From positions 21,731 to 85,730 of the forward strand of contig CALGLU010000081.1 of the NCBI GenBank assembly GCA_937959275.1: DNA of 64,000 nucleotides. The letters run 5' to 3'. Each line of letters begins with the position of its first letter. Position 1 is the stretch's first letter. Below are positions 19,223 through 27,848 of this stretch, piece after piece. The stretch is from an uncultured Saprospiraceae bacterium. Its GTDB lineage: Bacteria; Bacteroidota; Bacteroidia; Chitinophagales; Saprospiraceae. The position numbers and the translations under genes are program-made. A model generated the notes under the pieces. The model ran no database searches, was not told the origin of the DNA, and saw nothing but the letters and a program-made list of their open reading frames with translations.

Positions 19223-19795
19223 AATCATTTTAAAATACTCAAGAAGAATGATAACTTAGTAGTCCGACAACCCAGTGCGGGATTCTAATATTAATCACGA
19301 TAATCGGAATTGAAATAGCTCCAGAATAGCGACACTATAAAAGTCCAGTATGCTTTTTCTGGTTTTATAAAAGAGGCATCGAGGAGAAGCTCCAGAGAAG
19401 TGACACCTGATTTAGCTAGTTTGCAAATGTTGGAAATAATTTATAATAATTCATCTCGAGTTATCTAGAATCAAGATTTGACACTTTGCACATCCCCCTT
19501 GTAATAATTTTAATTCAAGTTTGATAAAGGTCGTTCTTTCAGGACTCCATTTATTTTGCAATTTACGTTAGCTATTGAGTGATAATGTACATAAGGGCTG
19601 ATTTATTTAACCAGTTGGCCTAAGAGTTAAACATCCTTGAAACAAGGCTTTTATGACCATTGCTAAGGTCTTTTCATAATTTTTTATATTTAAACTAAAA
19701 TAGTTAATAGAATTAGTCGAAATAGACTAAATTGTGAAAATGTAATATTCACATGTTTCAACTCTAGCAAAACATTTCTTTAGATTGACGGATCC
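19223..19795. other. Intergenic region upstream of the TetR gene
   Basis: About 570 bases without a gene. Two degenerate copies of a motif AGCTCCAGA-(2)-AG-(1)-GACAC occur at 19317-19335 and 19388-19406. A candidate operator lies at 19713-19730. The rest is AT-rich with nothing I can support. Confidence 0.5.
19713..19730. promoter_or_regulatory. Candidate TetR-type operator
   Basis: TTAGTC, a six-base spacer GAAATA, then GACTAA: a perfect 6-bp inverted repeat, 65 bases before the TetR start codon. Size and position suit autoregulation by a dimeric TetR protein. No second copy was found before the dehydrogenase genes at 18044 or 20523, so wider control is not shown. Confidence 0.4.
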
Positions 19796-20452
19796 ATGAA
19801 GACCAAAGAAAAAATACTACGCGCCTCCATAAAGCTCTTTAATGAAAATGGATTTGGTGCAGTCAATTTAGAAGAACTGGCACAAGTACTTGAGATCAGT
19901 AGAGGAAATTTGACCTATCATTTCAAAAACAAAAATGATCTCTTAGAAGTGATTATTCAAGAAATGTGGGAAAAGATTGCCGCGGAAAAAGAAAAAACAT
20001 TACAAGTGCCTTCATTTCAGAATATGCATAACCAGACTCAGATGTATCACAGTTTTCAAAATGAATATGCCTTTGTTTTTTTAGATATACACGTTCAGAA
20101 TCATCCTTTAGTTAAAGACCAATTTAAAGCGATGATTGAAAAGACTATAAACGATTTCTATAAAATGATTGCTATGGGAATACAAATTGGAACGGTTAAA
20201 AAAGAAACAATTCCCGGTACATATCGGAGCTTGGCTTTATCCGTTTGGATGGTAAGTTTCTATTGGTTGTCACAACAAACGACAAGAGATAAGACGAATG
20301 CGAAAGAGGGTGAAAAAGTTATGTGGGGTTTGATTTTGCCGCATTTGACACGCAAAGGAGTCACTGGTTTTAAAGACTATTTTGGCGAAGCTTTTTATGA
20401 GAAATTAGGGGATCCTTTTGATGTCAATAAGCATGCTTTAATAAAGTTTTAA
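19796..20452 (+). CDS. TetR/AcrR family transcriptional regulator
   Basis: A 218-residue regulator. The N-terminal helix-turn-helix is clear: KILRASIKLFNENGFGAVNL, then LEISRGNLTYHFKNKNDLLE (about residues 6-55). The C-terminal ligand domain is not specific enough to name the effector. Position between two near-identical acyl-CoA dehydrogenase genes, 70 bases before the second, suggests control of the acyl-CoA genes, with an acyl-CoA as a plausible inducer. An inverted repeat at 19713-19730 is a candidate binding site. The start ATG follows a GGATCC segment. Confidence 0.9.
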   Translation: MKTKEKILRASIKLFNENGFGAVNLEELAQVLEISRGNLTYHFKNKNDLLEVIIQEMWEKIAAEKEKTLQVPSFQNMHNQTQMYHSFQNEYAFVFLDIHVQNHPLVKDQFKAMIEKTINDFYKMIAMGIQIGTVKKETIPGTYRSLALSVWMVSFYWLSQQTTRDKTNAKEGEKVMWGLILPHLTRKGVTGFKDYFGEAFYEKLGDPFDVNKHALIKF

Positions 20453-20522
20453 AGATAATAATTTATATAAAAAATAGGAAAATAATCTCTTGCTGTCCTA
20501 AAGAATTTTAATACTAAAATAA

Positions 20523-21686
20523 ATGAATAAAATTTTCTTTACCGAAGAACATGAATTATTTCGTCAAAGCTTAAGGGCCTTTTTAAATAAAGAAGTGCGT
20601 CCCAATATAGAGCAATGGGAAGCTGATGAAGAAATACCCAGATCCATATATAAACGTTTTGGTGAAATGGGATTCATGGGCGTCACCTATCCCGAAAAAT
20701 ATGGAGGTATGGGTTTGGATACTTTCTTCTCTGTCGTATATACTGAAGAAATGATCAAAATGAATTCCAGTGGTTTTAATACATCCATAGGTGCACATGC
20801 AGGTTTAGCTTTAGCACATATAAATGGTGAAGGTTCAGAGGATCAAAAGCAAAACTATTTGACTCCAGGGCTGGCAGGTAAACGTATTGGATGTTTAGCA
20901 ATCACAGAACCTAGCGGCGGATCAGATGTGGCCTCCATTAGCACAAAAGCAAGTAGAGATGGTGATCACTTTATTATAAATGGATCGAAGACATTTATTT
21001 CTAATGGTGTATTGAGCGATTATATTGTTGCTGCAGTTCGTACTGGAGGTCCAGGTGCTAAAGGTCTTAGTATGGTCATCATTGATCGTGAAACACCAGG
21101 AGTCAGTGCCACTAAATTAAAAAAGATGGGTTGGCATGCTTCTGACACAGGAGAAATAGCTTTTGACAACGTGCGGATTCCAGATAGTCAATTATTAGGC
21201 GAAGAGAACAAAGGCTTCTTTTATATTATGCAACATTTCGCTTCAGAGCGATTAGGAATGGCGCTAATAGCTGTGTCACAAGCTCAATTAGCCCTTGATT
21301 TAGCCATTGACTATATGGCCGAACGGGAAGTATTTGGAAGAACAATTGATAAATTTCAAGTCTTACGGCATCGAATAGCTCAACTGTCCAGCGAAGTTAC
21401 TTCAGCGCGCGCTTTTGTATATCTTCTGTATAAACAATATAGTGAAGGAGATTACATCATCAAGGAAGCTGCCATGGCCAAGTTAGTGACAACGCAATTG
21501 AGTGATAAAGTATGCTATGAATGTATGAGACTTTTTGGCGGCTATGGCTACATGGAAAGTTATCCAATGGCACGCTTGTTACGAGACAGCCAATTAGGAA
21601 CGATCGGTGGAGGTACTTCAGAAGTGTTGTGTGAGATTATTTCTAAAATGATTATTGATACTAAAGAATATAAGGCGGTTATTTGA
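20523..21686 (+). CDS. Acyl-CoA dehydrogenase
   Basis: A 387-residue paralogue of the product at 18044, with the same motifs: CLAITEPSGGSDVASIST, INGSKTFISNGVLSDY, REVFGRTIDKFQ, LFGGYGYMESYP and IGGGTSEVLCEI. The catalytic Glu is probably the one in FASERLGMA, as in the isovaleryl-CoA/long-chain group. It lies downstream of the TetR gene and upstream of the thiolase-like/hydratase fusion, in the order expected for sequential beta-oxidation steps. The substrate chain is unknown. Two such close paralogues on either side of the regulator suggest duplication. Confidence 0.92.
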   Translation: MNKIFFTEEHELFRQSLRAFLNKEVRPNIEQWEADEEIPRSIYKRFGEMGFMGVTYPEKYGGMGLDTFFSVVYTEEMIKMNSSGFNTSIGAHAGLALAHINGEGSEDQKQNYLTPGLAGKRIGCLAITEPSGGSDVASISTKASRDGDHFIINGSKTFISNGVLSDYIVAAVRTGGPGAKGLSMVIIDRETPGVSATKLKKMGWHASDTGEIAFDNVRIPDSQLLGEENKGFFYIMQHFASERLGMALIAVSQAQLALDLAIDYMAEREVFGRTIDKFQVLRHRIAQLSSEVTSARAFVYLLYKQYSEGDYIIKEAAMAKLVTTQLSDKVCYECMRLFGGYGYMESYPMARLLRDSQLGTIGGGTSEVLCEIISKMIIDTKEYKAVI

Positions 21687-21786
21687 GAAAGTAGAGAGGA
21701 GTGGATGGGAGGAGTGAGTAAAGAGGAGTGAGTGAAGAGGATCATTGGTTATCAGAAAACGCTTGTTAAGAGGTGAGGAGTGAACT

Positions 21787-21819
21787 GTGAGGAGAGAGTT
21801 TTTTGACCCTTCTCCTCAC
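21787..21819. repeat. Inverted repeat before the thiolase-like fusion
   Basis: GTGAGGAGA and TCTCCTCAC pair around a 15-base loop containing six Ts. It is embedded in a purine-rich, then pyrimidine-rich tract (about 21690-21850) of repeated GAGGAGTG-like and CCTCACAC-like words. It ends 46 bases before the ATG at 21866, so it would lie in the leader of a read-through transcript. Confidence 0.45.
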
Positions 21820-21865
21820 ACCTCACACCTCATACCTGAAAGCTCACCCCTCTCAACTAAAAAAA

Positions 21866-24238
21866 ATGACAAACATTAAAAATAATACACCAATCATCAT
21901 AGGAGTCGGTCAAGCATCCGAACTCGTTCCTGAAGATGTTTCAACCGCTTCATCTCATGCTGATCTTGCGGCGAAAGCAGCCAAACTGGCTTTGCAAGAT
22001 GCGAAGACCGATTCATTCGTTAAGGAAATAGATGTCATCGCTGCTGTGAAAACATTTGCAGATTCTTCTCCTCAACATCAAGCGAAAACAGGACGAACTA
22101 ATAATTTTCCACGCTCGATAGCTCAGAGAATTCAAGCAAACCCAAAGACTGCAATTTATGATTCAGTGGGAGGGCATTCGCCGCAAAAGCTAGTTTCAGA
22201 GTTTGCAGAAAAATTAGCTGCTGGAGAATGTGAATTAGTCTTGTTAGCTGGTGGTGAAGCAATTGCAAATGCAAAAGCTGCTAAAAAACAAGAGAAACAA
22301 TTGGATTGGTCTGAAACTATTGAGGGACAATTGGAAGACCGAGGACGAAGTGGAGCTAAATTAATTACAAGTGTAGAAATTTCACATCGAATCATGCTGC
22401 CTATGCAATTTTATGCCTTGATGGAAAATGCCAGACGTGCATCCCTGCAACAAGATATGGAAGGCTATGCGCAGGACATGGGAGAACACATGAGTGAACT
22501 TTCAAAAGTCGCTAAGGACAATCCTTATGCAGTTGACCAAACGGTTTATGATAGTGAAGAATTGGTCACATCAAGCAAAGAAAATCCACTAATTATCATT
22601 CCATACACAAAAAGACTTATTGCAAAAGACAGAGTTAATCAAGGAGCAGCAGTCCTCATGACGACAGTCGGTAAAGCCAGAGAGCTGGGAATAGATAAAA
22701 GCAAATGGGTGTACTTACATGGCTATGCCAATACACATGAAAGCGTATTGTTAGAGCGGCCTGAACTTGGTCGTTCAGCTGGGATGGAACAAGCACTTAT
22801 AGGCGCATTGCAACATGCAAAAAAGGAAAGTAAGGACATTCAACATTTTGATATTTATAGTTGTTTCCCAATTGTTCTTGGTGAGGCCAAACGGATTTTG
22901 GATATTGGAAAGAATGATACACGATCAATGACTCAAACTGGAGGCTTGCCTTTCTTTGGAGGACCAGGAAACAATTACAGTATGCATGCCATCGCTGCAT
23001 TAGTTGAGAATTTGCGAAAAGACAGGAATAGTTTTGGCTTGGTGTATGCCAATGGTGGTTGGATGTCTAAGCATGCAGTAGGGATATATTCTGCTCAAGT
23101 ATTTGAAGACGAATGGCAATCTCAAGACAGTGGCCCATTCCAAGCCGCAGTGGACGAAGGTCCTAAAGTGAAAATAAATCGGCGCCCTCGTGGGGAAGCG
23201 ATTTTAGAAACATATACAGTTCATTATTTTAAGGGCTTTCCTTTAAAAGCTATTATTGTAGGTCGTCTAAAAGATAGTGGTGAACGGTTTTACGCAACGA
23301 CAGTCATGGCTGATTCGGAGACTGTCCAAGCCTTGGCGAATAAGGATTTAATTGGCTCTACTATTTTTGTAGAATATGATCCAAAAGGAAATCGTTTTGC
23401 ATTTAAAAAAGAAGATTTGGCAAAATACCGCCCCAAGATAATAGACACATTTAAGGAAACGTATAATTTCTGTGAAGTAGAACGAGATGGTTGGATACTT
23501 AAAGTGACCATCAATCGTCCAGAAGTTCGAAACGCATTGCATCCTCCTGCCAATGAAGAATTGGTCGGTATTTTTAATGCCTTTGAGAAAGACGAGAATC
23601 TAAGAGTCGCTATATTGACTGGAGTTGGCGATCAATCTTTTTCAGCAGGAAATGACCTCAAATATATGGCAGCAGGAAATCCAATGTATATCCCTACAAT
23701 GGGATTTGCAGGCTTGACAGGTCGCGCTAATCGCATCAAGCCAGTGATTGCAGCAGTTAATGGGTTGGCACTGGGAGGCGGGTTGGAGATTGCTATGGCT
23801 TGCGATATAATTGTAGCAGCAGATCATGCTAAATTTGGATTGCCGGAAGTAAAGGTAGGTTTGTTTGCAGGAGCGGGAGGCGTTCAAAGATTGCCAAGAC
23901 AAATTGGCAAAAAAGCAGCGATGGAAATGCTGCTGACTGGAAAAGCGATTGATTGCACTAAAGCTTTGGAGCTAGGACTCATTAATTATGCAGTCCCAAC
24001 AAAAGACTTAATGAAAAAAGCAGAGGAGTTGGCTTATCTCATCACCCAAGCTTCACCAAGTGCCATTCAAAACACAATGCTGCTTATGCATCAAACAGCA
24101 AGCTATGCTAGTGAGGAGGAGGCAGTATCTACCCCTCACGAAATATTTGACAATTTACTAAACAGCAATGACTTTTGGGAAGGCTCGCGGGCTTTTGCAG
24201 AAAAACGAAAACCAAAGTGGACTATAAAAGACCATTAA
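21866..24238 (+). CDS. Thiolase-like protein type 1 fused to enoyl-CoA hydratase
   Basis: A 790-residue two-enzyme fusion. Residues 1-430 are thiolase-fold, and about 432-515 match the extra C-terminal domain of thiolase-like protein type 1 (NRRPRGEAILETYT). The usual nucleophile segment (CASG) reads DSVGGHSPQ, so the Cys appears replaced by Gly, and GHPxG reads GGPGNNYSMH. Residues about 533-790 are a crotonase: NRPEVRNAL, SFSAGNDLKY, LALGGGLEIAMACD and FGLPEVKVGL keep both hydratase Glu residues. I use the ATG at 21866; an in-frame TTG at 21803 would add 21 residues encoded by repeat-like DNA. It sits between acyl-CoA dehydrogenase and acyl-CoA ligase genes. Confidence 0.9.
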   Translation: MTNIKNNTPIIIGVGQASELVPEDVSTASSHADLAAKAAKLALQDAKTDSFVKEIDVIAAVKTFADSSPQHQAKTGRTNNFPRSIAQRIQANPKTAIYDSVGGHSPQKLVSEFAEKLAAGECELVLLAGGEAIANAKAAKKQEKQLDWSETIEGQLEDRGRSGAKLITSVEISHRIMLPMQFYALMENARRASLQQDMEGYAQDMGEHMSELSKVAKDNPYAVDQTVYDSEELVTSSKENPLIIIPYTKRLIAKDRVNQGAAVLMTTVGKARELGIDKSKWVYLHGYANTHESVLLERPELGRSAGMEQALIGALQHAKKESKDIQHFDIYSCFPIVLGEAKRILDIGKNDTRSMTQTGGLPFFGGPGNNYSMHAIAALVENLRKDRNSFGLVYANGGWMSKHAVGIYSAQVFEDEWQSQDSGPFQAAVDEGPKVKINRRPRGEAILETYTVHYFKGFPLKAIIVGRLKDSGERFYATTVMADSETVQALANKDLIGSTIFVEYDPKGNRFAFKKEDLAKYRPKIIDTFKETYNFCEVERDGWILKVTINRPEVRNALHPPANEELVGIFNAFEKDENLRVAILTGVGDQSFSAGNDLKYMAAGNPMYIPTMGFAGLTGRANRIKPVIAAVNGLALGGGLEIAMACDIIVAADHAKFGLPEVKVGLFAGAGGVQRLPRQIGKKAAMEMLLTGKAIDCTKALELGLINYAVPTKDLMKKAEELAYLITQASPSAIQNTMLLMHQTASYASEEEAVSTPHEIFDNLLNSNDFWEGSRAFAEKRKPKWTIKDH

Positions 24239-24287
24239 AAAAATATCCCAATCATGATAATTCATTCAAAATATAAACTTCATATTA

Positions 24288-25964
24288 ATGCATAACGAAA
24301 ATCTAAAATCAACGATAGAGCATTTTTATCAGTGCGAAGAAGATCAAGCAGAAAAGACATTTCTTCGTCAACCCAAAGGAGATGAATGGTACACGCTTAG
24401 CTATGCTGAAGCTGGACAGGAAGCTCGAAGAATGGCCACCGCATTGGCAGCAATGGGATTGAAGCCAGGCGATCACATAGGTATTTTATCCAAAAATTGT
24501 TACCACTGGATTTTGGCGGATTTGGCAATTATGATGGGCGGTTATGTCTCTGTTCCTTTTTATGCAAGTTTACCAAAAAACCAACTCGCAGAAGTGATAG
24601 AGTTGAGTGACATTAAGGCTATTTTTATTGGAAAATTAGATAGTTGGGAAGATAAATCTGAAGCGATTTCTACAAATGTTCAAGCCATAAAATTTCCACA
24701 TTATGAAGGAAGTGCAGTTATCAATACTGGGGAAAATTGGACTGATCTGATAACTATCAATTCACCTAAGATTGATAACTTCAAACCTAAGTTAGACGAT
24801 CTCTGGACGATTAAATTTACTTCAGGAACAACAGGTACGCCTAAGGGTGTTATGCTCTCGCATCGATCTCCTGCAACTATGATGGGAACTGAAAAGCTAA
24901 CCAATTGGATTGGCTTATATAAATTGCCAGAGATTCGTTGCCTATCATATTTGCCATTAAATCACGTAGGAGAACGAATTGGTATGGAGTTGATCGTGAT
25001 CACCTTAGGTGGGACAATTTCTTTTGCGGAAAGCTTAGAGACGTTTGGGCAGAATATACGAGATACTCAACCGACCGTCTTTTTTGGTGTTCCTCGAATT
25101 TGGACAAAATTCTATCTTGGAATTATTTCCAAAATGCCACTCAAACAACTTGATCACATCTTACAAGATCCTGTATCAGCTGTAAAAGTAAAAGCACAAT
25201 TAAAAGGCGCGCTTGGGTTTTCTCAGTTAGGTGTCGCTGCTACAGGGGCTGCCATCACACCTGCTTACATTAAAGATTTTTTTAAAAAGTTAGACATTCA
25301 TTTGATAGAAGCATATGGCATGACGGAAGTTTGTGGCGCCATCACCAATAGTCCTGATCCCAATTCACCCCAGGATTCGGTTGGCAAAGCACGTCCTAAT
25401 GCAGAAGTAAAGATACACCCCGATACAGGAGAGGTTCTATTAAAGACACCTTACATCATGATGGGATATTATAAAAATCCTGAGAAAACGGCCGAAGTTT
25501 TAAAAGATGGCTGGATGCATAGTGGTGATAAAGGAACGATGGATGAAAACGGATATCTTCGAATTATCGGTCGGGTAAAAGATACATTCAAGTCTGCAAA
25601 AGGAAGCTATATCACGCCAAATCCTTTGGAAGAAATTTTAATAGCTAACGATTATATCGAACAGATCTGTGTTGTTGGCTTAGGTGTGCCTCAGCCAATT
25701 GCACTCGTGAATTTGTCTGAAATAGGTAAAGCAACTGAGCAATCAAAAGTCGAAGCTTCTCTATTAGAAAGTGTTCAACAACTCAATGACCAACGTGCTA
25801 ATTTTGAAGCAATTTTTACAGTCGTCATTCAACAGGAAGGATGGAACGAAATAAATGGTTGTTTAACCCCAACGATGAAAGTGAGGCGAGGTGCTATTGA
25901 TGACAAGTTTGGCAAACTCTATTTAGATTGGCATGAGTCAGAGAAAAAAGTCATTTGGCAGTAA
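24288..25964 (+). CDS. AMP-binding acyl-CoA synthetase (long-chain, FAA1/bubblegum type)
   Basis: A 558-residue adenylate-forming enzyme. The P-loop-like motif FTSGTTGTPKGVMLSHR lies near residue 177, followed by YLPLNHVGER, FFGVPRIWTKF, AYGMTE and HSGDKGTMDENGYL. These blocks match long-chain acyl-CoA synthetases of the COG1022 group. It should activate a free acid to its CoA thioester with ATP, probably at the membrane. A paralogue lies at 39832. It starts 49 bases after the thiolase-like/hydratase fusion and is likely in the same transcript. Confidence 0.92.
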   Translation: MHNENLKSTIEHFYQCEEDQAEKTFLRQPKGDEWYTLSYAEAGQEARRMATALAAMGLKPGDHIGILSKNCYHWILADLAIMMGGYVSVPFYASLPKNQLAEVIELSDIKAIFIGKLDSWEDKSEAISTNVQAIKFPHYEGSAVINTGENWTDLITINSPKIDNFKPKLDDLWTIKFTSGTTGTPKGVMLSHRSPATMMGTEKLTNWIGLYKLPEIRCLSYLPLNHVGERIGMELIVITLGGTISFAESLETFGQNIRDTQPTVFFGVPRIWTKFYLGIISKMPLKQLDHILQDPVSAVKVKAQLKGALGFSQLGVAATGAAITPAYIKDFFKKLDIHLIEAYGMTEVCGAITNSPDPNSPQDSVGKARPNAEVKIHPDTGEVLLKTPYIMMGYYKNPEKTAEVLKDGWMHSGDKGTMDENGYLRIIGRVKDTFKSAKGSYITPNPLEEILIANDYIEQICVVGLGVPQPIALVNLSEIGKATEQSKVEASLLESVQQLNDQRANFEAIFTVVIQQEGWNEINGCLTPTMKVRRGAIDDKFGKLYLDWHESEKKVIWQ

Positions 25965-26052
25965 GCTAAAAGGTGGCACCAATGAAATCATCAGTAAATT
26001 CTGGGGCTTTTAGTTTTTTTAATTATACTAATTTTTGACGTACAAATATTCT

Positions 26053-27351
26053 ATGCAGATTAAAACGATTACTCTATTTATAATCATGTTGTCTTTTAGT
26101 GCCTGCCATCAAGCAATAAAAGAGGCAGTCTCTCAGACGACTGAAAAGACGAATATTAAAACTATACAGCCACTATTAGATGAGACAAATCTTGCTGCTG
26201 AAACCAATACATACAATTGGTTGCGACCGCCCTACAAAAAGTGGTCAATAAAAAATGTAAATAAATTGTTTGACACTGCTCCTATTTTGAAAGGCGACAA
26301 GACGAAGGATTTAGAAAAGGGTTCATTATCCCTCCTAGATTTAACAATTGAACAATTCGATGGAAAGACTTATACCTTTGAAGAACACCTAGACTCCAAT
26401 CGGACAGATGGGTTTTTGGTTTTGTATAAAGGAAATACTATTTATGAAAGGTACTTTGGCAACATGACTGAAACCAGCAGTCACAATTGGTTTTCAATGT
26501 CAAAATCATTGACTGGTACAACCTTGGCAATGTTGGCAGCTGAAGGAAAGCTTGATTTGCAAAAAGCAACACTTGAATATGTGCCAGAATTAAAAGGGAC
26601 AGCCTGGGACGGCACTACAGTGCAGCAGTTGATGGACATGACAGTTAATATTCAATTTGATGAAATATACAACGATCCAAAATCAGATGCATACAAATTT
26701 GGTAGGGTTTCTGGATTTGTTGAAATCCCAAACTTTCCTTCTGACTTTGATACTGTCCTTGATTATTTTAAATCAGTAAAAAAAGGAGACAACCACGACG
26801 AGCTCTTCCATTACGTAAGTCTAAACACAGAAGTGTTAGGTATGATCATAACTAAAGTGACTGGCAAAAAACCATCGACAGTGATGAGTGAAAAAATATG
26901 GTCTAAATTAGGTGCAGAACAAGATGCTTATATTGTCCAAGATCTAAATGGGCATGAATTAGTAAGTGCTGCCATTAATAGTAATTTAAGAGATGCTGGG
27001 AGATTTGGACAAATGATGCTGAACAATGGGTATTATAATGGACAACAGATCGTTCCTAAGTCTGTTATCCAAAGTATTAAAAGAGGAGGAAGTATTGAAA
27101 AGTTTGCTGATTCAAAACGGGGAAGAGATTTCAAAAATTTCTCCTATACAAACCAATGGTGGCATACCGATAAAGAAGCCTTTTTTGCGAAAGGATTGTT
27201 TGGGCAATGGATTTATATTGACCCCTCTACTGAATTAGTCATTGTGAAATTTACAACAGCTGATATTCCGAGTTCAAGAGAATACGATTGGTTGAATAAT
27301 ATGAATTTGATGAGGACAATTGTGGATCGAATCGATAGTATGAATGATTAG
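26053..27351 (+). CDS. Serine beta-lactamase-like hydrolase, lipoprotein
   Basis: A 432-residue protein of the beta-lactamase/class C esterase family. The start at 26053 (MQIKTITLFIIMLSFSACHQ) gives a lipoprotein signal with Cys19 as the acylated residue; an upstream ACG in frame is not used. The catalytic Ser-x-x-Lys appears as SMSKSLTGT, and the Tyr motif as HYVSLNTEVLG. A final GQWIYIDPSTELVIVKFT is the expected beta-strand end. It is probably a periplasmic esterase or amidase. Position right after an acyl-CoA ligase could mean ester cleavage that feeds the ligase; that is inference. Confidence 0.88.
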   Translation: MQIKTITLFIIMLSFSACHQAIKEAVSQTTEKTNIKTIQPLLDETNLAAETNTYNWLRPPYKKWSIKNVNKLFDTAPILKGDKTKDLEKGSLSLLDLTIEQFDGKTYTFEEHLDSNRTDGFLVLYKGNTIYERYFGNMTETSSHNWFSMSKSLTGTTLAMLAAEGKLDLQKATLEYVPELKGTAWDGTTVQQLMDMTVNIQFDEIYNDPKSDAYKFGRVSGFVEIPNFPSDFDTVLDYFKSVKKGDNHDELFHYVSLNTEVLGMIITKVTGKKPSTVMSEKIWSKLGAEQDAYIVQDLNGHELVSAAINSNLRDAGRFGQMMLNNGYYNGQQIVPKSVIQSIKRGGSIEKFADSKRGRDFKNFSYTNQWWHTDKEAFFAKGLFGQWIYIDPSTELVIVKFTTADIPSSREYDWLNNMNLMRTIVDRIDSMND

Positions 27352-27848
27352 TCGGGGATAAGAGTTGCAGCTATTGGATTGGACATTCAAATTAGAGTAG
27401 AGTTTGTATTCAAAAACCACAAATGCCAAAATTCTGATTCAGACTAAATATATACCAACCATCAGTTCACCAACTACCAATAACCCATCCCAAAGAAATC
27501 CTGAGAAATTTTCTTAGTAAGCTTCTTAAATCAGGATTTCGCATATTTACAACACAAACAAATATTTATAACCTAGTAGATTTCTTATACGCCGAGATAG
27601 AGAATCCAGGAGCCTATATTTATTGTCATAGCGGTTGTGTAATCAAGATTGGCTAAGCGGTTATTAAAAATAAGTTATTTATGATTTTAGTTAATACGCA
27701 GCTCTATATTTCAAATCTATTCGCAGCGCCTCCCTATAATTGGGGATTTATGCCATTTTTTGGATGTATTTTCTTGTAGAATTCTTTATGAGCATTTGGA
27801 TTAGATATCTTAGAATTAAAATTATTTACTCTTTTTAAAACCCTCACT
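27352..27848. other. Intergenic region upstream of the subtilase
   Basis: About 500 bases without a gene. It contains the second copy of the ~95-base dispersed repeat (27458-27556), about 290 bases before the protease start. No clear -7 box or RNA gene is seen in the remainder. Confidence 0.5.
27458..27556. repeat. Dispersed ~95-base spacer repeat, copy B
   Basis: Starts ACCATCAGTTCACCAACTAC and ends AGGATTTCGCATATTTACAA plus CACAA. It aligns with 17943-18035, with a longer middle here. It is about 290 bases upstream of the subtilase gene, so it need not be its promoter. Confidence 0.6.

Noticed and set aside
21803..21865. TTG start 21 codons upstream of the thiolase-like fusion
   Set aside because: The added residues derive from pyrimidine-rich repeat DNA; the ATG at 21866 gives the family-typical start.
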